A stretch of 64,000 nucleotides of DNA from Chlorops oryzae (Eukaryota; Arthropoda; Insecta; Diptera; Chloropidae), in the NCBI GenBank assembly GCA_020466095.1, contig CM035806.1, positions 121,321,023 through 121,385,022 on the forward strand. Reading direction: 5' to 3'. This document shows positions 11,049 through 21,375 of this stretch, in pieces; position 1 is the stretch's first letter; each line of letters begins with the position of its first letter. A model generated the notes under the pieces. The model ran no database searches. It was not told where the DNA came from and saw nothing but the letters and a program-made list of their open reading frames with translations. The position numbers were made by a program, and so were the translations under genes.

Positions 11049-11336
11049 ATTAGGGTTATTCACTAGGAAGGTGGAATTCTGTCGGAAAATATCGATGTCG
11101 GAATATTCGCCCCTACTACGTAAGTCGTCGTCGTTAGCTATCGACGTCGTCTCCTGTCGACATGACGAAATCGGTACTCCTGAAGTCGTTACCGATTAAT
11201 TTCGACAGCAGACGACGAGCATGCGGTACTCCCTGAGTCGTTATAACGAAAAAAACGAGTCGACGTGACTTAATTTCTGTCGTTACAATTTTTTAGCACG
11301 AGTTGCGACGACTTAAATTTTTCTTTGGTTAAAAAA

Positions 11337-11654
11337 ATGGAAAAGAAATTAAAAATAACAAATATGAAGCGATTAGAAGTTTTGGTTGGGGAGCTAAAAA
11401 AAAAATCCAAAACTAGCAAAAGGATTTTGCAGAGGAACGGCCCCAGCCATTTTTAAGAAAAATTGGGAAGATATTGGTAAAAAGCTGAATTCTTTTGGTC
11501 CACCGATTACAAATAGTGATGGTTAGCAGAAGGTAATACAATTTATAGTGCTGGGGTGACGGAACAAATTATTTAATTGAAATTTATTTTGTTTTAGGTC
11601 TGGAGGGATTTAAAGTTTAAAGTAAAAAAGAAAATTGCATCATTTTTGGCTTAA
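11337..11654 (+). pseudogene. Myb/SANT-like DNA-binding protein of the Harbinger-like element
   Basis: The first exon (11337-11532, donor GTAATA) reads MEKKLKITNMKRLEVLV, then shifts frame in an A-run and continues KLAKGFCRGTAPAIFKKNW and EDIGKKLNSFGPPITNSDG. A TAG then stands where a Trp codon is expected before QK. The second exon (from 11598, after TTTTAG) gives VWRDLKFKVKKKIASFLA and a stop. The W-x(4)-I...W..VW.DLK.KVKKK pattern is that of the small Myb/SANT or Zeste-like proteins which accompany Harbinger transposases and bring them to DNA. One frameshift and one nonsense mutation make it non-functional. Confidence 0.65.
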
Positions 11655-11779
11655 TTAGCTCAAGTGTATATTCAAATGCAGCTTTATTCAACCGAAAATA
11701 ATTTAGAAACCTGCATTATGATGAAATATAATCGTGCACATCATGATAAAAAAAAAAAAAAATTTTAAATATTACTTAC

Positions 11780-11885
11780 TTGCAATCTGGCAAATTTAAC
11801 ACATCTGACTTTTGCCTGATGATTTTCCGCTCTATTTGAAGACATTTATTCCTATCTTCATCACTGGATTCACTTGCACTTGTAT
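11780..11885 (-). pseudogene. Single exon, probable Harbinger nuclease N-terminus
   Basis: On the minus strand a TTGCTTCAG acceptor is followed by 106 open bases and a GTAAGT donor. The open frame encodes an acidic, Ser-rich start (TSASESSDEDRN) and then RKIIRQKSDVLNLPDC. The run DVLNLPD resembles the segment just before the DDE nuclease domain in HARBI1-type proteins. The remainder of the nuclease is deleted. Identification rests on this short stretch plus the Myb-like partner opposite. Confidence 0.45.
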
Positions 11886-12743
11886 CTGAAGCAAAATACA
11901 TTAAAAAAAAACTCAGAATATTTTTAAAAATCTGTTAAATATTTAAAAAAATTGACACATTTTCGATTATGTTATAGATAACAAGTCTTCACGTCGAGTG
12001 ATGAGACGAGATGACTTAGAGGGTACCGATAATGCATCGACTTGACGACGACGTCGATATCGAGTGACAACGAGTCGACGACGACTTAAATGAGGACTTA
12101 CGTAGTAGGGCCGATTTTCTATTTTAATTCGTCACGCACTGGGGCAAAACACCCGGTTTTCACGTATTCAATCAAAAATAACTATATTTTCAACTAATCC
12201 GTGCAAACCAAGTGATTTTCCCCGGCGTGTGACGAATTAAAATCGAAAATATTCCGACAGAATTCTACCTTCCATGTGAATAGCCCTATTGTTAAATATT
12301 GAAACACGCCCCAAAAGCCTGTTAAAATTTTCCGCATCTACTCCAGAATTGAGAGATTAATGTAAGGAATTTACCGAATGTCGACTTGTTACCGGCAGCA
12401 ATTTGAGTCCGCTTTTCTAGGTTTATTTCTCTCTCATGCACATCCAATAGTACGCATGCCATAAGTTACGAAGGCTTGGTCTAGTGAAGACTATCAGCCC
12501 GATTCTGAATATTCCCGGGGGAACGAATTCCCGCGCAATTTACTTTTCCCGAGAGTAAACTTCTTGTTTTATAAATATATTAGGTGTAGTAAAAAGAAAT
12601 CCATTATTTTTCCAATAGATGGCGTTATTTATCTGCATCTCGCGTTGTATAAGTCCGATCGTGTTCCGCTAGGGGGCATTAGAAAGATGACAGTTCCTAC
12701 TAAAAAAGCTTTTTTGACACTTTTTTGATTGATTGATTCAGTT

Positions 12744-15477
12744 CCCAACTAACAAAATAGGTCGAAAATAAGTCGATTCGACTGCGTTTAAGGGCACACT
12801 ATTTGTTTGACCTGACCTAAATAAAGCAAAATTACGTCCATTCGACGTTGATTCGTCGAAAGTGGGGAATAGAATGGAAGTCGATTGGCAGTAATAATAG
12901 GGCATAATAAGGCATTTAGTTGTTAAAGTTAGGGAGTTAAGAATGCAGTTCGACCAAAAATAAGTATAAAAGAAGTCAAAAGGACGTCGAAATTACGAAA
13001 TTTTCACCTAAACTGGGCTTATGAATTAAATGAATTCAAGTAGAGAAAAAGAGAAAGATATAGGTATAATAATTTCTTACTTATTAATATGTATTTACAC
13101 ATAGTGCAATGAATGAAAGAATGAAAATTCTAGCAACTACTTACGTTATTTGAAAAAAAAGAATAAATAAAATATGGGTTTTATGGAAAAATATTTTCGA
13201 TTCATAAAACCAAATTATATATGCCAGCTAAGATTTATGGTGAAAGTATTTCTTGCAATTCTGAATTTTTCTCGGGCCATTTCAATTATGAAAAATAAAA
13301 GAAAATTTTATTTAAAGAAATTTTTTTTTCATACTGAAACTGATTGAGAAGAAGAATTTGCAAACTGAAATACGAAACAAGATGGCAGAACGTAAACATG
13401 GACCACAAAGTCGAATATCCTTGTTTTCTTAACCAAATAGGTCAAATTCCATAAGGTATTCTAACTTATTGAGGCATTCTAGAGACATTTCGACCTAATT
13501 CGGCGTTTTGCCTTTAAATCGCCTTGAAAGTAAATATTCCGCCAAAATACTCGACATTTCACAATCACGTGCGTGCAATGTACATTTAGCGCAAATAGAA
13601 AGAGATATGGCGTGACGTCATGAAGGAGTTTTTCATGACGTGGTTGTTGTCTTGCATGTGAATCAAGGGAACTTTTGTGTTTTATTTTTATATTTGAAGA
13701 GCTTAGGAACAAAAGGTGACATTTGCACTTTTTATTTTTTTGAGTAAATTGAGAAATTAAATATTAAAAAGTAACTTTTTGCCCCAGAAGCAGCTTTTCA
13801 AGCTCATTTTTCTTCGAAGCAAGTAACTTTTTAAACTAATCTTACCGGATGATGATAAAATTCAACCTTTTGAGTCGTATAAAAATGAAAAACCCAAAAA
13901 TTCCAAACACGTAAATGTCACCTTTTGTTCCTAAGCTCCTCATTTAACTAACGATTTAATTAAAAAATCCTATTTTTTTTTGTATTTTACGCCGAGATTT
14001 AACTAAATCGAGTTTTGGTCCCGGTCAACAAACTGGGCATATATTTATGTTTGAATTAATGCATAAAAACTCAAAACTTTTTACTTTGGAAAATAATAAA
14101 TGTATTCTCTTACAGACAGACAGACAGACGGACAAATGAACAGACGGACAAATGAACAGACGGAGGGGCATACTTAAATATAAGCTTAATATAAAAAGGG
14201 CGTAACATGCATTTTCAGTATTTTACAGGAAAAAAAATAACTGAATAAAAGAGGAAGATTTGTAGTTTTGACTTTTTAATGTAGTTATTATAAGAAAGTC
14301 TAAGTAATTGAATACTGTAAAATTGTTTAACCATTTTATATTTCCCATAAAACTGTTTTCGGTTTAAAATGTAATCCTTCAAAATATTTGTGCATTTCAA
14401 GTTGAATTTTTAGTCGAAATGAATTCAGATTCTAGAGCATGCCTGTATATGATATGACCATCTACGAAATTCATCTATATTAAGCTAACGATATGTCTTT
14501 TTTACTCTATAGAAAAATATTGAAAACATTACCTACTATTTTCAAAAAAGAAAAACATTAAGGGGTCTCATGCAAAACATTTACACCGTGTAAACTGAGT
14601 TAAGTAAGTAAAAAAGTCAAAATTTCATACAAAATTTGACAGTTATTATTAACTTTTCTCAGTTTACACGGTTGTAGCTGCGTAAAATCCATTGAGGACT
14701 CTTATTAGATAGATTAATTTAAATATTTGAAATAAAACACAAATTTACTGCATTTGTACATAAATAAATTAAACATAAATAAAACAACAAAAATTGGAAA
14801 CTTGAGTTACACTCAAATTACAACATCAGCAGTCATATGATGAAGTTCTGACGTTGACGTTCATTTGCGCAGTGAGAGCTGAGAGCATCATGCTCTTTTG
14901 GCGCTAACGTTAGATCAAAAACAATTCACGCTCTTATGAATTGGGCAAATATAAGGGCAGAACATGGCATATGATTTAAAATTTTAGTTTGACTTATTTC
15001 GTCCTAATCGACAATTTGGACTTTAAGGTCGAAAAAATCAAGACTACTCGACTTATACGTTGGAAGTATGCCAATAAGGAATATTTTTTAGTTCAATTTT
15101 TGCCTTAATATAGCCTTAGTAAAAGTAAATAACTAGCAAAAAGATTTTCTACTTAATAAAGTGATACTTGAATTTAAGGTAAAAATTTCGTTTATATGCC
15201 TTAAAAACTTCAGATAATTTCGAAATCAAAGTCAAGTCACTTCTAAGGCATTAAGGAGGGCATTTTTAACATTTTTTCAACCAAAAATTTTATTAAAAGT
15301 TGAAATGACTTTGAAGGCATCGCAAAGGTAGAATTTAACTAATTTCTACCTTGAAAAAAAGACTTTAAAGACAGGTAATTTATAAGGCAAAAAAAACGGT
15401 CAAAAATAGGGAAAATTCAACCAAACTAGGTCGAATGGACTTAATGCTGGTCAGATTTCCCTATCCTGCTTGTTGGG
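12744..15477. mobile_element. 2.7 kb TIR element without recognised gene
   Basis: Ends are CCCAACTAACAAAATAGG (left) and, read inward from the right, CCCAACAAGCAGGATAGG. The element interrupts the leader of the mariner-like element. Inside are a gcttaggaacaaaaggtgac motif in inverted orientation (about 13690 and 13915), a gacagacggacaaatgaaca tandem near 14113-14165, and no frame longer than about 77 codons. The CCCARCAARCA-type ends resemble those at 42994-44317. The target duplication is not clear. Superfamily unassigned. Confidence 0.55.
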
Positions 15478-15500
15478 TTTTGTTTTAGAGCTTGTCAAAG

Positions 15501-15962
15501 ATGGACATCAGCAAAGAGAAAATTCGCTACATTTTACAGTTTTTCTTCGATAAGGGAGAAAACGCAAGCCAGGCGGCTGAAAATGTGAATAGCGTTTATG
15601 GACCTGATACTGTAACCGCCCATAAGCGACCAGCTTTGGCCAATAGGAGAGGAATTGTGTTCCATCAGGACAACGCCAGGCCACACACATCGATAGTGAC
15701 TCGCCAGAAGCTCCGGGAGTTTGGTTGGGAGGTTCTTCTGCATCCACCTTATAGTCCGGACCTGGCACCAAGTGATTACCATCTGTTCCTGTCCATGGCG
15801 AACAATTTTGCTGGTGAAACATTCGCTTCAAGAGAGGCTTCTGAAATTCGACTGTCTCAATTTTTTGCTAATAGGAACGAGGGCTTCTATGAGAGAGGCA
15901 TAATGAAATTACCTTTAAAATGGCAACAAGTTATCGAACAAAACGGCGCATATTTGAACTAA
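15501..15962 (+). pseudogene. Mariner (DD34D) transposase with internal deletion
   Basis: The frame keeps the first HTH region (MDISKEKIRYILQFFFDKGE) and then jumps, around NVNSVYGPD, to the C-terminal catalytic half. That half has FHQDNARPH, 34 residues to the last Asp in YSPDLAPSDYHLF, and the usual tail. The first catalytic Asp (MDE.W) is missing, so roughly half of a normal 345-aa enzyme is gone without loss of frame. It is a non-autonomous derivative. A different mariner group from the Himar1 copies here, as terminal repeats and sequence both differ. Confidence 0.85.
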
Positions 15963-16506
15963 TTCGGATCATTCTAACTATCTTAAATAAAGCCCTCAAT
16001 TTAATGCAAAAATAATGGATTTCTTTTTACTACACCTAATATGTATTTGGCGGAAGAAATTTGATGGAGAATTATTATTTGACCCATACCCATAATTTTC
16101 CTTACCCTATCTATTTAAAAACAAGTAAAGAAGTTTACATCGGCTAAGCCGATTGCACACATACCTTTTCCTCAGCCTAAAATATGTTAAAACACTACCT
16201 TAACAAAAATTCCTGCCGTTTTCGTTGTTCTAGCTTGGATATCTATTTATACCTTATCTGTACTTCGATTTAGCTTCTAAAACTCGAGATAATTATTAAG
16301 CACAAAATTTTCGCGGATGGTGGGCATGGTCAAGTTTAAACCGATAGAGAACATTTTGTCTAGCTGCGAAATCCTCAATTCAAAATAGTGAAAATCAAAT
16401 TTTTGCGAATTTCGCGAAATGTGGTCATGGTCAAAATTAACCTTAAGGGACGACTTTATCAGAAGAAGCAAAAAACAAATAATTTTTGTATACAGATATG
16501 AGAATA

Positions 16507-17799
16507 ACAGGTTGGCTGATAAGTCCCCGGTCTGACACATAGATGGCGTCGCTAGTATTAAATGCATATTATTTTTATATAGTGGCAACCTTCAAATGAT
16601 TCGTGTCAAAATTTGACGTCTGTAAGTCAATTAGTTTGTGAGATAGAGCGTCTTTTGTGAAGCAACTTTTGTTATTTAAAAAAAAATGGAAAAAAAGGAA
16701 TTTCGTGTTTTGATAAAATACTGTTTTCTGAAGGGAAAAAATACAGTGGAAGCAAAAACTTGGCTTGATAATGAGTTTCCGGACTCTGCCCCAGGAAAAT
16801 CAACAATAATTGATTGGTATGCAAAATTCAAGCGTGGTGAAATGAGCACGGAGGACGGTGAACGCAGTGGACGCCCGAAAGAGGTGGTTACCGACGAAAA
16901 CATCAAAAAAAATCACAAAATGATTTTGAATGACCGTAAAATGAAGTTGATCGAGATAGCAGAGGCCTTTAAGATATCAAAGGAACGTGTTGGTCATATC
17001 ATTCATCAATATTTGGATATGAAAAAGCTCTGTGCAAAATGGGTGCCGCGCGAGCTCACATTTGACCAAAAACAACAACGTGTTGATGATTGTGAGCGGT
17101 GTTTGCAGCTGTTAACTCGCAATACACCCGAGTTTTTGCGTCGATATGTGACAATGGATGAAACATGGCTCTATCACTACACTCCTGAGTCCAATCTACA
17201 GTCGGCTGAATGGACAGCGATCGGTGAACCGTCTCCGAAGCGTGGAAAGACTCAAAAGTCCGCTGGCAAAGTAATAGCCTCTGTTTTTTGGGATGGGCAT
17301 GGAATAATTTTTATCGATTATCTTGAGAAGGGAAAAACCATCAACAGTGACTATTATATGTCGTTATTGGAGCGTTTGAAGGTCGAAATCGCGGCAAAAC
17401 GGCCCCATATGAAGAAGAAAAAAGTGTTGTTCCACCAAGACAACGCACCGTGCCACAAGTCATTGAGAACAATGGCAAAAATTCATGAATTAGGCTTCGA
17501 ATTGCTTCCCCACCCACCGTATTCTCCAGATCTGGCCCCCAGCGACTTTTTCTTGTTCTCAGACCTCAAAAGGATGCTCGCAGGGAAAAAATTTGGCTGC
17601 AATGAAGAGGTGATCGCCGAAACTGAGGCCTATTTTGAGGCAAAACCGAAGGAGTACTACCAAAATGGTATCAAAAAATTGGAAGGTCGTTATAATCGTT
17701 GTATCGCTCTTGAAGGGAACTATGTTGAATAATAAAAACGAATTTTGACAAAAAAATGTGTTTTTCTTTGTTAGACCGGGGATTTATCAGCCAACCTGT
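16507..17799 (+). mobile_element. Himar1-like mariner, copy 2, intact
   Basis: Ends ACAGGTTGGCTGATAAGTCC in inverted orientation (one mismatch at the right end) with TA at 16505-16506 and 17800-17801. At 1293 bp it is full length and holds an uninterrupted transposase gene. Confidence 0.97.
16686..17732 (+). CDS. Mariner transposase, irritans subfamily, intact
   Basis: 348 codons, the length of the Himar1 enzyme, which cuts and pastes the element at TA sites. Residues 1-110 hold two HTH DNA-binding motifs (TWLDNEFPDSAPGKSTIIDW; KISKERVGHIIHQYL), followed by the WVPREL linker at 119-124. The catalytic triad is complete: Asp158 (TMDETW), Asp252 (FHQDNAPCH) and Asp287 (YSPDLAPSDFF), with 34 residues between the last two. 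No stop or frameshift is present. Compared with the Himar1 sequence as I remember it there are only a few changes, for example Asn in place of Ile in KKNHK and Phe in EAFKISK. Activity is therefore possible but unproven. Confidence 0.95.
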   Translation: MEKKEFRVLIKYCFLKGKNTVEAKTWLDNEFPDSAPGKSTIIDWYAKFKRGEMSTEDGERSGRPKEVVTDENIKKNHKMILNDRKMKLIEIAEAFKISKERVGHIIHQYLDMKKLCAKWVPRELTFDQKQQRVDDCERCLQLLTRNTPEFLRRYVTMDETWLYHYTPESNLQSAEWTAIGEPSPKRGKTQKSAGKVIASVFWDGHGIIFIDYLEKGKTINSDYYMSLLERLKVEIAAKRPHMKKKKVLFHQDNAPCHKSLRTMAKIHELGFELLPHPPYSPDLAPSDFFLFSDLKRMLAGKKFGCNEEVIAETEAYFEAKPKEYYQNGIKKLEGRYNRCIALEGNYVE

Positions 17800-18368
17800 T
17801 AAGAGAAAGAGTGTTTTTTTCTAATGTGTAGGATGATGACCATAATTATAGCGATGCCGCATTTTTTTTCAGCGAAAGCTTAAGTCTACATAGTAGCTAT
17901 ACACACCAAATTTCAATAAGCTGGGATGTATAGTAAAAAAGTTATCCAGGAAAAACCTTAAAAATCGTGATTTTTGTAACTTTTGAACCACTTCCCACGA
18001 CCCAAGAAGGGACTACGAAAAAAATTTTTGTGCAGTTTTTTGGACATTTACCTGGTTCAAGTCCATGCCAAATTTCAATATGATATCTTTCATGGCTAAG
18101 AAGTAAATTACGAAAAACTTAAGTGTGACCGACAGACAGAAAGACAGACAGGCATGGCTAGATCGACTCCTCTTGTCACCCTGATCAAGAATATATATAT
18201 ATGTCTATATCTATCGCGACTCCCTTGGTATGTTACATACTCCGTGCCAAACTTAATATACCCTTTCCTTGGTAAAAGGTATAAAGAAGAATTTTAATAT
18301 CGGGTACAGTAAAGTGCCCGGTATTTCGTTCCCCGGGAATATTCAGAATAGGGCTGTATGTATATGTA

Positions 18369-20376
18369 CAGGGTGCGATTGGTATTTGAGGACAAATGGC
18401 TTTTAAAATTCCAAGTGGTGTACATTTTAGAAAACTTATTGTATTTTAATGAAATGTTCACAGCGTATTACTCGACTATTCTTAAAGATAATTATTCAAT
18501 GTAACCGCCCTCAGCAGAAATAACGGCTTCTATTCTTTGCCGAAAACGTTTACATGCCCGAATTAAATGGCTCTTGTCCATATGCGTTATTACTTCCGTT
18601 ATTGCTGCTTTTAAAGAATCGATTGTGTTATGTGGACGTTTATTGGTCTCCCTTTCAACAACACCCCATACGTAGTAGTCCAATGGGTTAAGATCTGGAG
18701 AGCTAGGTGGCCACAAGTTTGGGGTTACGTGGTCATGCAAATTTTCCGACATCCAGTCTTGCGTGGTAGTGGCTTTATGTGATGGAGCAGAGTCCTGTTG
18801 GAAAACGTATGGCCTCCCACCACGTACGCTATCAACCCAAGGCTTAACAACCAATTCCAAGACATCAATATAAGCAGCAACATTCACCCGAAGGCCTTGA
18901 GGAAAGAAATGGGGAGGCATGACATGTCCTTTACTGCTGATCACTCCCAAAACCATGATAGTTGCCGGAAATTTTTTGTGCATAACATGGGGCACTTCTG
19001 AGGGATCTGAGCATAGACATCTGTCATTGCGGCGGTTAACCTTTTGATCCTGATCAACATTTTTTTCGTTTGAAAAAAACCAAAGCTGGCCTGGAACTTC
19101 CGGATGCTTTAATTTGTTCAAAAGTCTTTTTGAGCGGACTAATCGGTTCTCTCGAGTTTTATCAGACATAAATTGGCCTCTTTGCATCACGTAGGACTTA
19201 TACCGGATATCTTCGTGAACAACTCGACGAACTGTGAACTCAGAAACATTGAGGTCTTTCTATATGGCCCTCATGGACTTTGAAGGGCCTTTGTCAATGA
19301 TCCCTTGAACTTGCTGCACAAATTCGTCTGTCCTTACACTGTCAGAACGTTTCTCATGTGTTTTGCGCTTTGCAACACTTTGCATATCCCCATCAGATGC
19401 TTCCAATTCCCGACGAACTTAATGGTCAAACGATCGGACGACTTTAAGAAATGTGGCGATCTTAATATCACTGTGGTATGCATGAATGGCAACGATAACG
19501 GCACATTTTTTCATTTCCTGAGTAAGCTTATTGTCCTCCATTTCTAACCTGAAAAGAAAAAGAACCTACCCTGCAGGACTTTTATCAACCAATTAGTAAA
19601 TAAGTTAATAAAAATCGAACTTTTTCGCAACTGCCTAGAAATCGGTTAAAAAGTCATCTAGACATCAAACAAGCGCAATATAAGAAATTTCTAAAATTTA
19701 ACTTTATGCCAACTACATCACAACTGACTAGAAATCGATTGAAAAGTCATGCAGACATCAACCAAACTGGATACGAAAATAATATATTTCTGATGCTATA
19801 TTTCAAGGGTATGAATTGCACTCAAACTTAGTTTAAAACGCTAACCGAGATTCAAATCAATAGTCAACTAATCCGTGAAAATTGCTCTGATGAGACCCCA
19901 AACGGCAGTTCGAAACGTAAGTCAGCCAAAATAGTCGCCTATGGATTTCTTTCTGATGCATCGCTTGAAAAACATTTTCACATTCATAAATAAATTATTC
20001 TTCTTCTGCTGAAAACAGAAAAGATAAAACCGAACAAGGGAATTCTAATGAAAGTAATTTTTTATTGAAAATTGTTTAACCAATTTAAATCAGTGTTTCC
20101 GTTCTCTGACTTTAAGTCAACTTAAAAGTAGCCAGATATTATTTAGTTACAAAGTCATGCAGGAACGGACAATTGACTACTGCCTAGGACATCGCCACGT
20201 TAAAATAGTGAGTTGAAGCCAAGAAAAGAAGTCGATTAATCAACCAGTTGGGCTTATTAAAAAGCTAACTTTAAATTACTTTAAAATCGGTTTGATTCTC
20301 TGCAGGGTAATAACTACCGTTCAAAATTGACAAGCACACATACATATGTTTGTCCTCAAATACCAATCGCACCCTG
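18369..20376 (-). mobile_element. DD37D (maT-type) mariner element
   Basis: Perfect terminal repeats of nearly 30 bp begin CAGGGTGCGATTGGTATTTG, and TA flanks both ends (18367-18368, 20377-20378). The transposase pseudogene occupies the left half on the minus strand. The right half (19560-20340) is non-coding. Confidence 0.92.
18492..19541 (-). pseudogene. DD37D mariner transposase with two nonsense codons
   Basis: Read on the minus strand from ATG 19541 (MEDNKLTQEMKKCAVIVAIH) the frame runs about 350 codons to 18492, with TAA after VVRSFDH and TAG after SKSMRAI. Otherwise it stays in frame, giving a normal full length. The catalytic part includes FQQDSAPSHKA and, 37 residues after that Asp, SSPDLNPLDYYVW, the spacing that defines the maT group. 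The N-terminal HTH region is recognisable (DLNVSEFTVRRVVHEDI). Two stops make it inactive. The long ends remain perfect, so it could still be moved in trans. Confidence 0.9.
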
Positions 20377-20383
20377 TATATAT

Positions 20384-20628
20384 CGCACCCTTGCTAATAA
20401 ATCGGCACAATTCAAAATTTTTTTAATCAATTTTTTTATGTTCGTTTTCATTTTTCGGTAAGAAACCCAACAGCTAGAAAATTAACGCTTATATTGACTG
20501 ATGCAGCAGTCAATTGAGATTAATATAAGTTTAGAAAAAATATTATTTCTCCTTAGTTTTAAGAGAGATTTGATGATTTTCGAGAAATGCGAAATTTTAA
20601 ATTGTGCCGATTTAGTAGCAAGGGTGCG
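20384..20628. mobile_element. MITE-2 (ends CGCACCCTTGCTA)
   Basis: 245 bp with inverted ends of about 37 bp: CGCACCCTTGCTAATAAATC continues GGCACAATTCAAAATTT and is mirrored at the right. TATAT lies on both sides. It abuts the maT element by only a few bases. A diverged relative lies at 59540-59759. Confidence 0.85.
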
Positions 20629-20877
20629 ATATATATTATTTTTTTTTAATTCTCGACCAGAATAGCTTCTGAAGTCCAGATATCTGCAAAATTAAAGAGA
20701 AAATATATAAAAATAATATCAAATCAGTGACAGGATCGTTGCTATACCACGAATATTTTATTCAACTACACTTCCCAAATGATTTTGTCGCCATAAATTA
20801 ATAAATTCGCAAGCGCAGAGAAGTAAACACAATCGATTAGTTCACTCGCGTCTAATTAGGTTTAATATGTCAAGTTT

Positions 20878-21132
20878 TTGCTTGAATTTGGAATTCGAAA
20901 ATTGAAAATCAACAAAATCAATGATCGTCGCTTATCCCAGTGCTTCGAGCGCATTTGCAACGCCATCCGCTATGATGTGCAGTCAATCGATCCAGTGCGA
21001 TCACTTGTCATGACTCTTTCGGAAAATTCACGTAATATCCAAATGGCAAGAACAGCATTTTTATTTAATTGTCGGAAGGTCAATTTTCCATTTCTATGCG
21101 ATGTAAAGAAAAACAATTGTAAGAAAAAATAA
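20878..21132 (+). CDS. Unrecognised short ORF
   Basis: From about 20884 the frame reads like coding sequence (mixed composition, KINDRRLSQCFERICNAIRY, then VRSLVMTLSENSRNIQMA), unlike the AT-rich surroundings. No start context, splice site or family could be identified. It lies just upstream of a hAT insertion at 21376 and could be a host exon or transposon debris. The first codon is TTG and the real start is unknown. Confidence 0.25.
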   Translation: MLEFGIRKLKINKINDRRLSQCFERICNAIRYDVQSIDPVRSLVMTLSENSRNIQMARTAFLFNCRKVNFPFLCDVKKNNCKKK

Positions 21133-21375
21133 ATTTTGTTGTTGTTTTGTTCCAATATAATTTGATGCGATCGACTGAATCCGTTGCTGTTAAATTCAAA
21201 AATCGTTCAAACATTTGACGGGCCAGAGAGAAGCGTCAATTAGTCAGCCTGTTGTCTGTTCGATTAAACTTGAAAATTTCAGAATTGGTTATGATCTCTG
21301 CCAATGATGCATTGAACCAGAATCACAATTACAATGTACTATTTCTCTTTCAGCTTAAACTTAAGTCATCCACAC

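Larger units (their letters stand above)
11052..12287. mobile_element. Decayed PIF/Harbinger-like element
   Basis: Terminal repeats of about 45 bp, starting AGGGTTATTCAC at the left and AGGGCTATTCAC read inward at the right, both followed by GGAAGGTRGAATTCTGTCGG. ATT is duplicated on both sides (11049-11051, 12288-12290). The 1236-bp element holds two convergent gene remnants, a Myb/SANT-like protein on + and one exon of a nuclease-like protein on -, the two-gene plan of Harbinger elements. Subterminal regions are rich in gacgacgtcg palindromes. The assignment to Harbinger is by gene content. Confidence 0.7.
12580..16039 (+). mobile_element. Mariner-like DD34D element, internally deleted
   Basis: Inverted ends TTAGGTGTAGTAAAAAGAAA (both sides) with a TA duplication at 12578-12579 and 16040-16041. 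The gene remnant is at 15501-15962. Its 5' leader was split by a 2.7 kb TIR element (12744-15477). Confidence 0.88.
16122..18283 (-). mobile_element. HINE-b copy 2 carrying the same nested Himar1
   Basis: Minus-strand 3' end at 16122 shows hairpin ATCGGCTTAGCCGAT, then TTTACTTG before T-rich DNA. The 5' end near 18283 has TATACCTTTTACC and the subterminal complement. The mariner sits at exactly the same HINE position as in the copy at 5808 (after TACAGATATGAGAA). Outside the element the two copies share nothing. Divergence is patchy: about ten substitutions cluster in 16330-16420, while the mariner and its neighbourhood are almost identical. Confidence 0.8.
12495..18356. mobile_element. Small TIR element (MITE-1 family) expanded by nested insertions
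   Basis: Ends read CAGCCCGATTCTGAATATTC inward at 12495 and CAGCCCTATTCTGAATATTC inward at 18356, followed by CCGGGG, with TAT flanking both. The undisturbed relative at 25873-26068 is only 196 bp and has the same core (TTACTTTTC..GAGAGTAAACTT and GACCCA..CCATAATTT.CCTTA.CCTA). About 5.6 kb of this copy is therefore later insertions: a mariner-like element at 12580 and a HINE with mariner at 16122. Confidence 0.85.

Noticed and set aside
14113..14165. Direct repeats gacggacaaatgaacagacg as a CRISPR-like array
   Set aside because: No unique spacers; it is a short variant of the cagacag microsatellite in an insect-type repeat.
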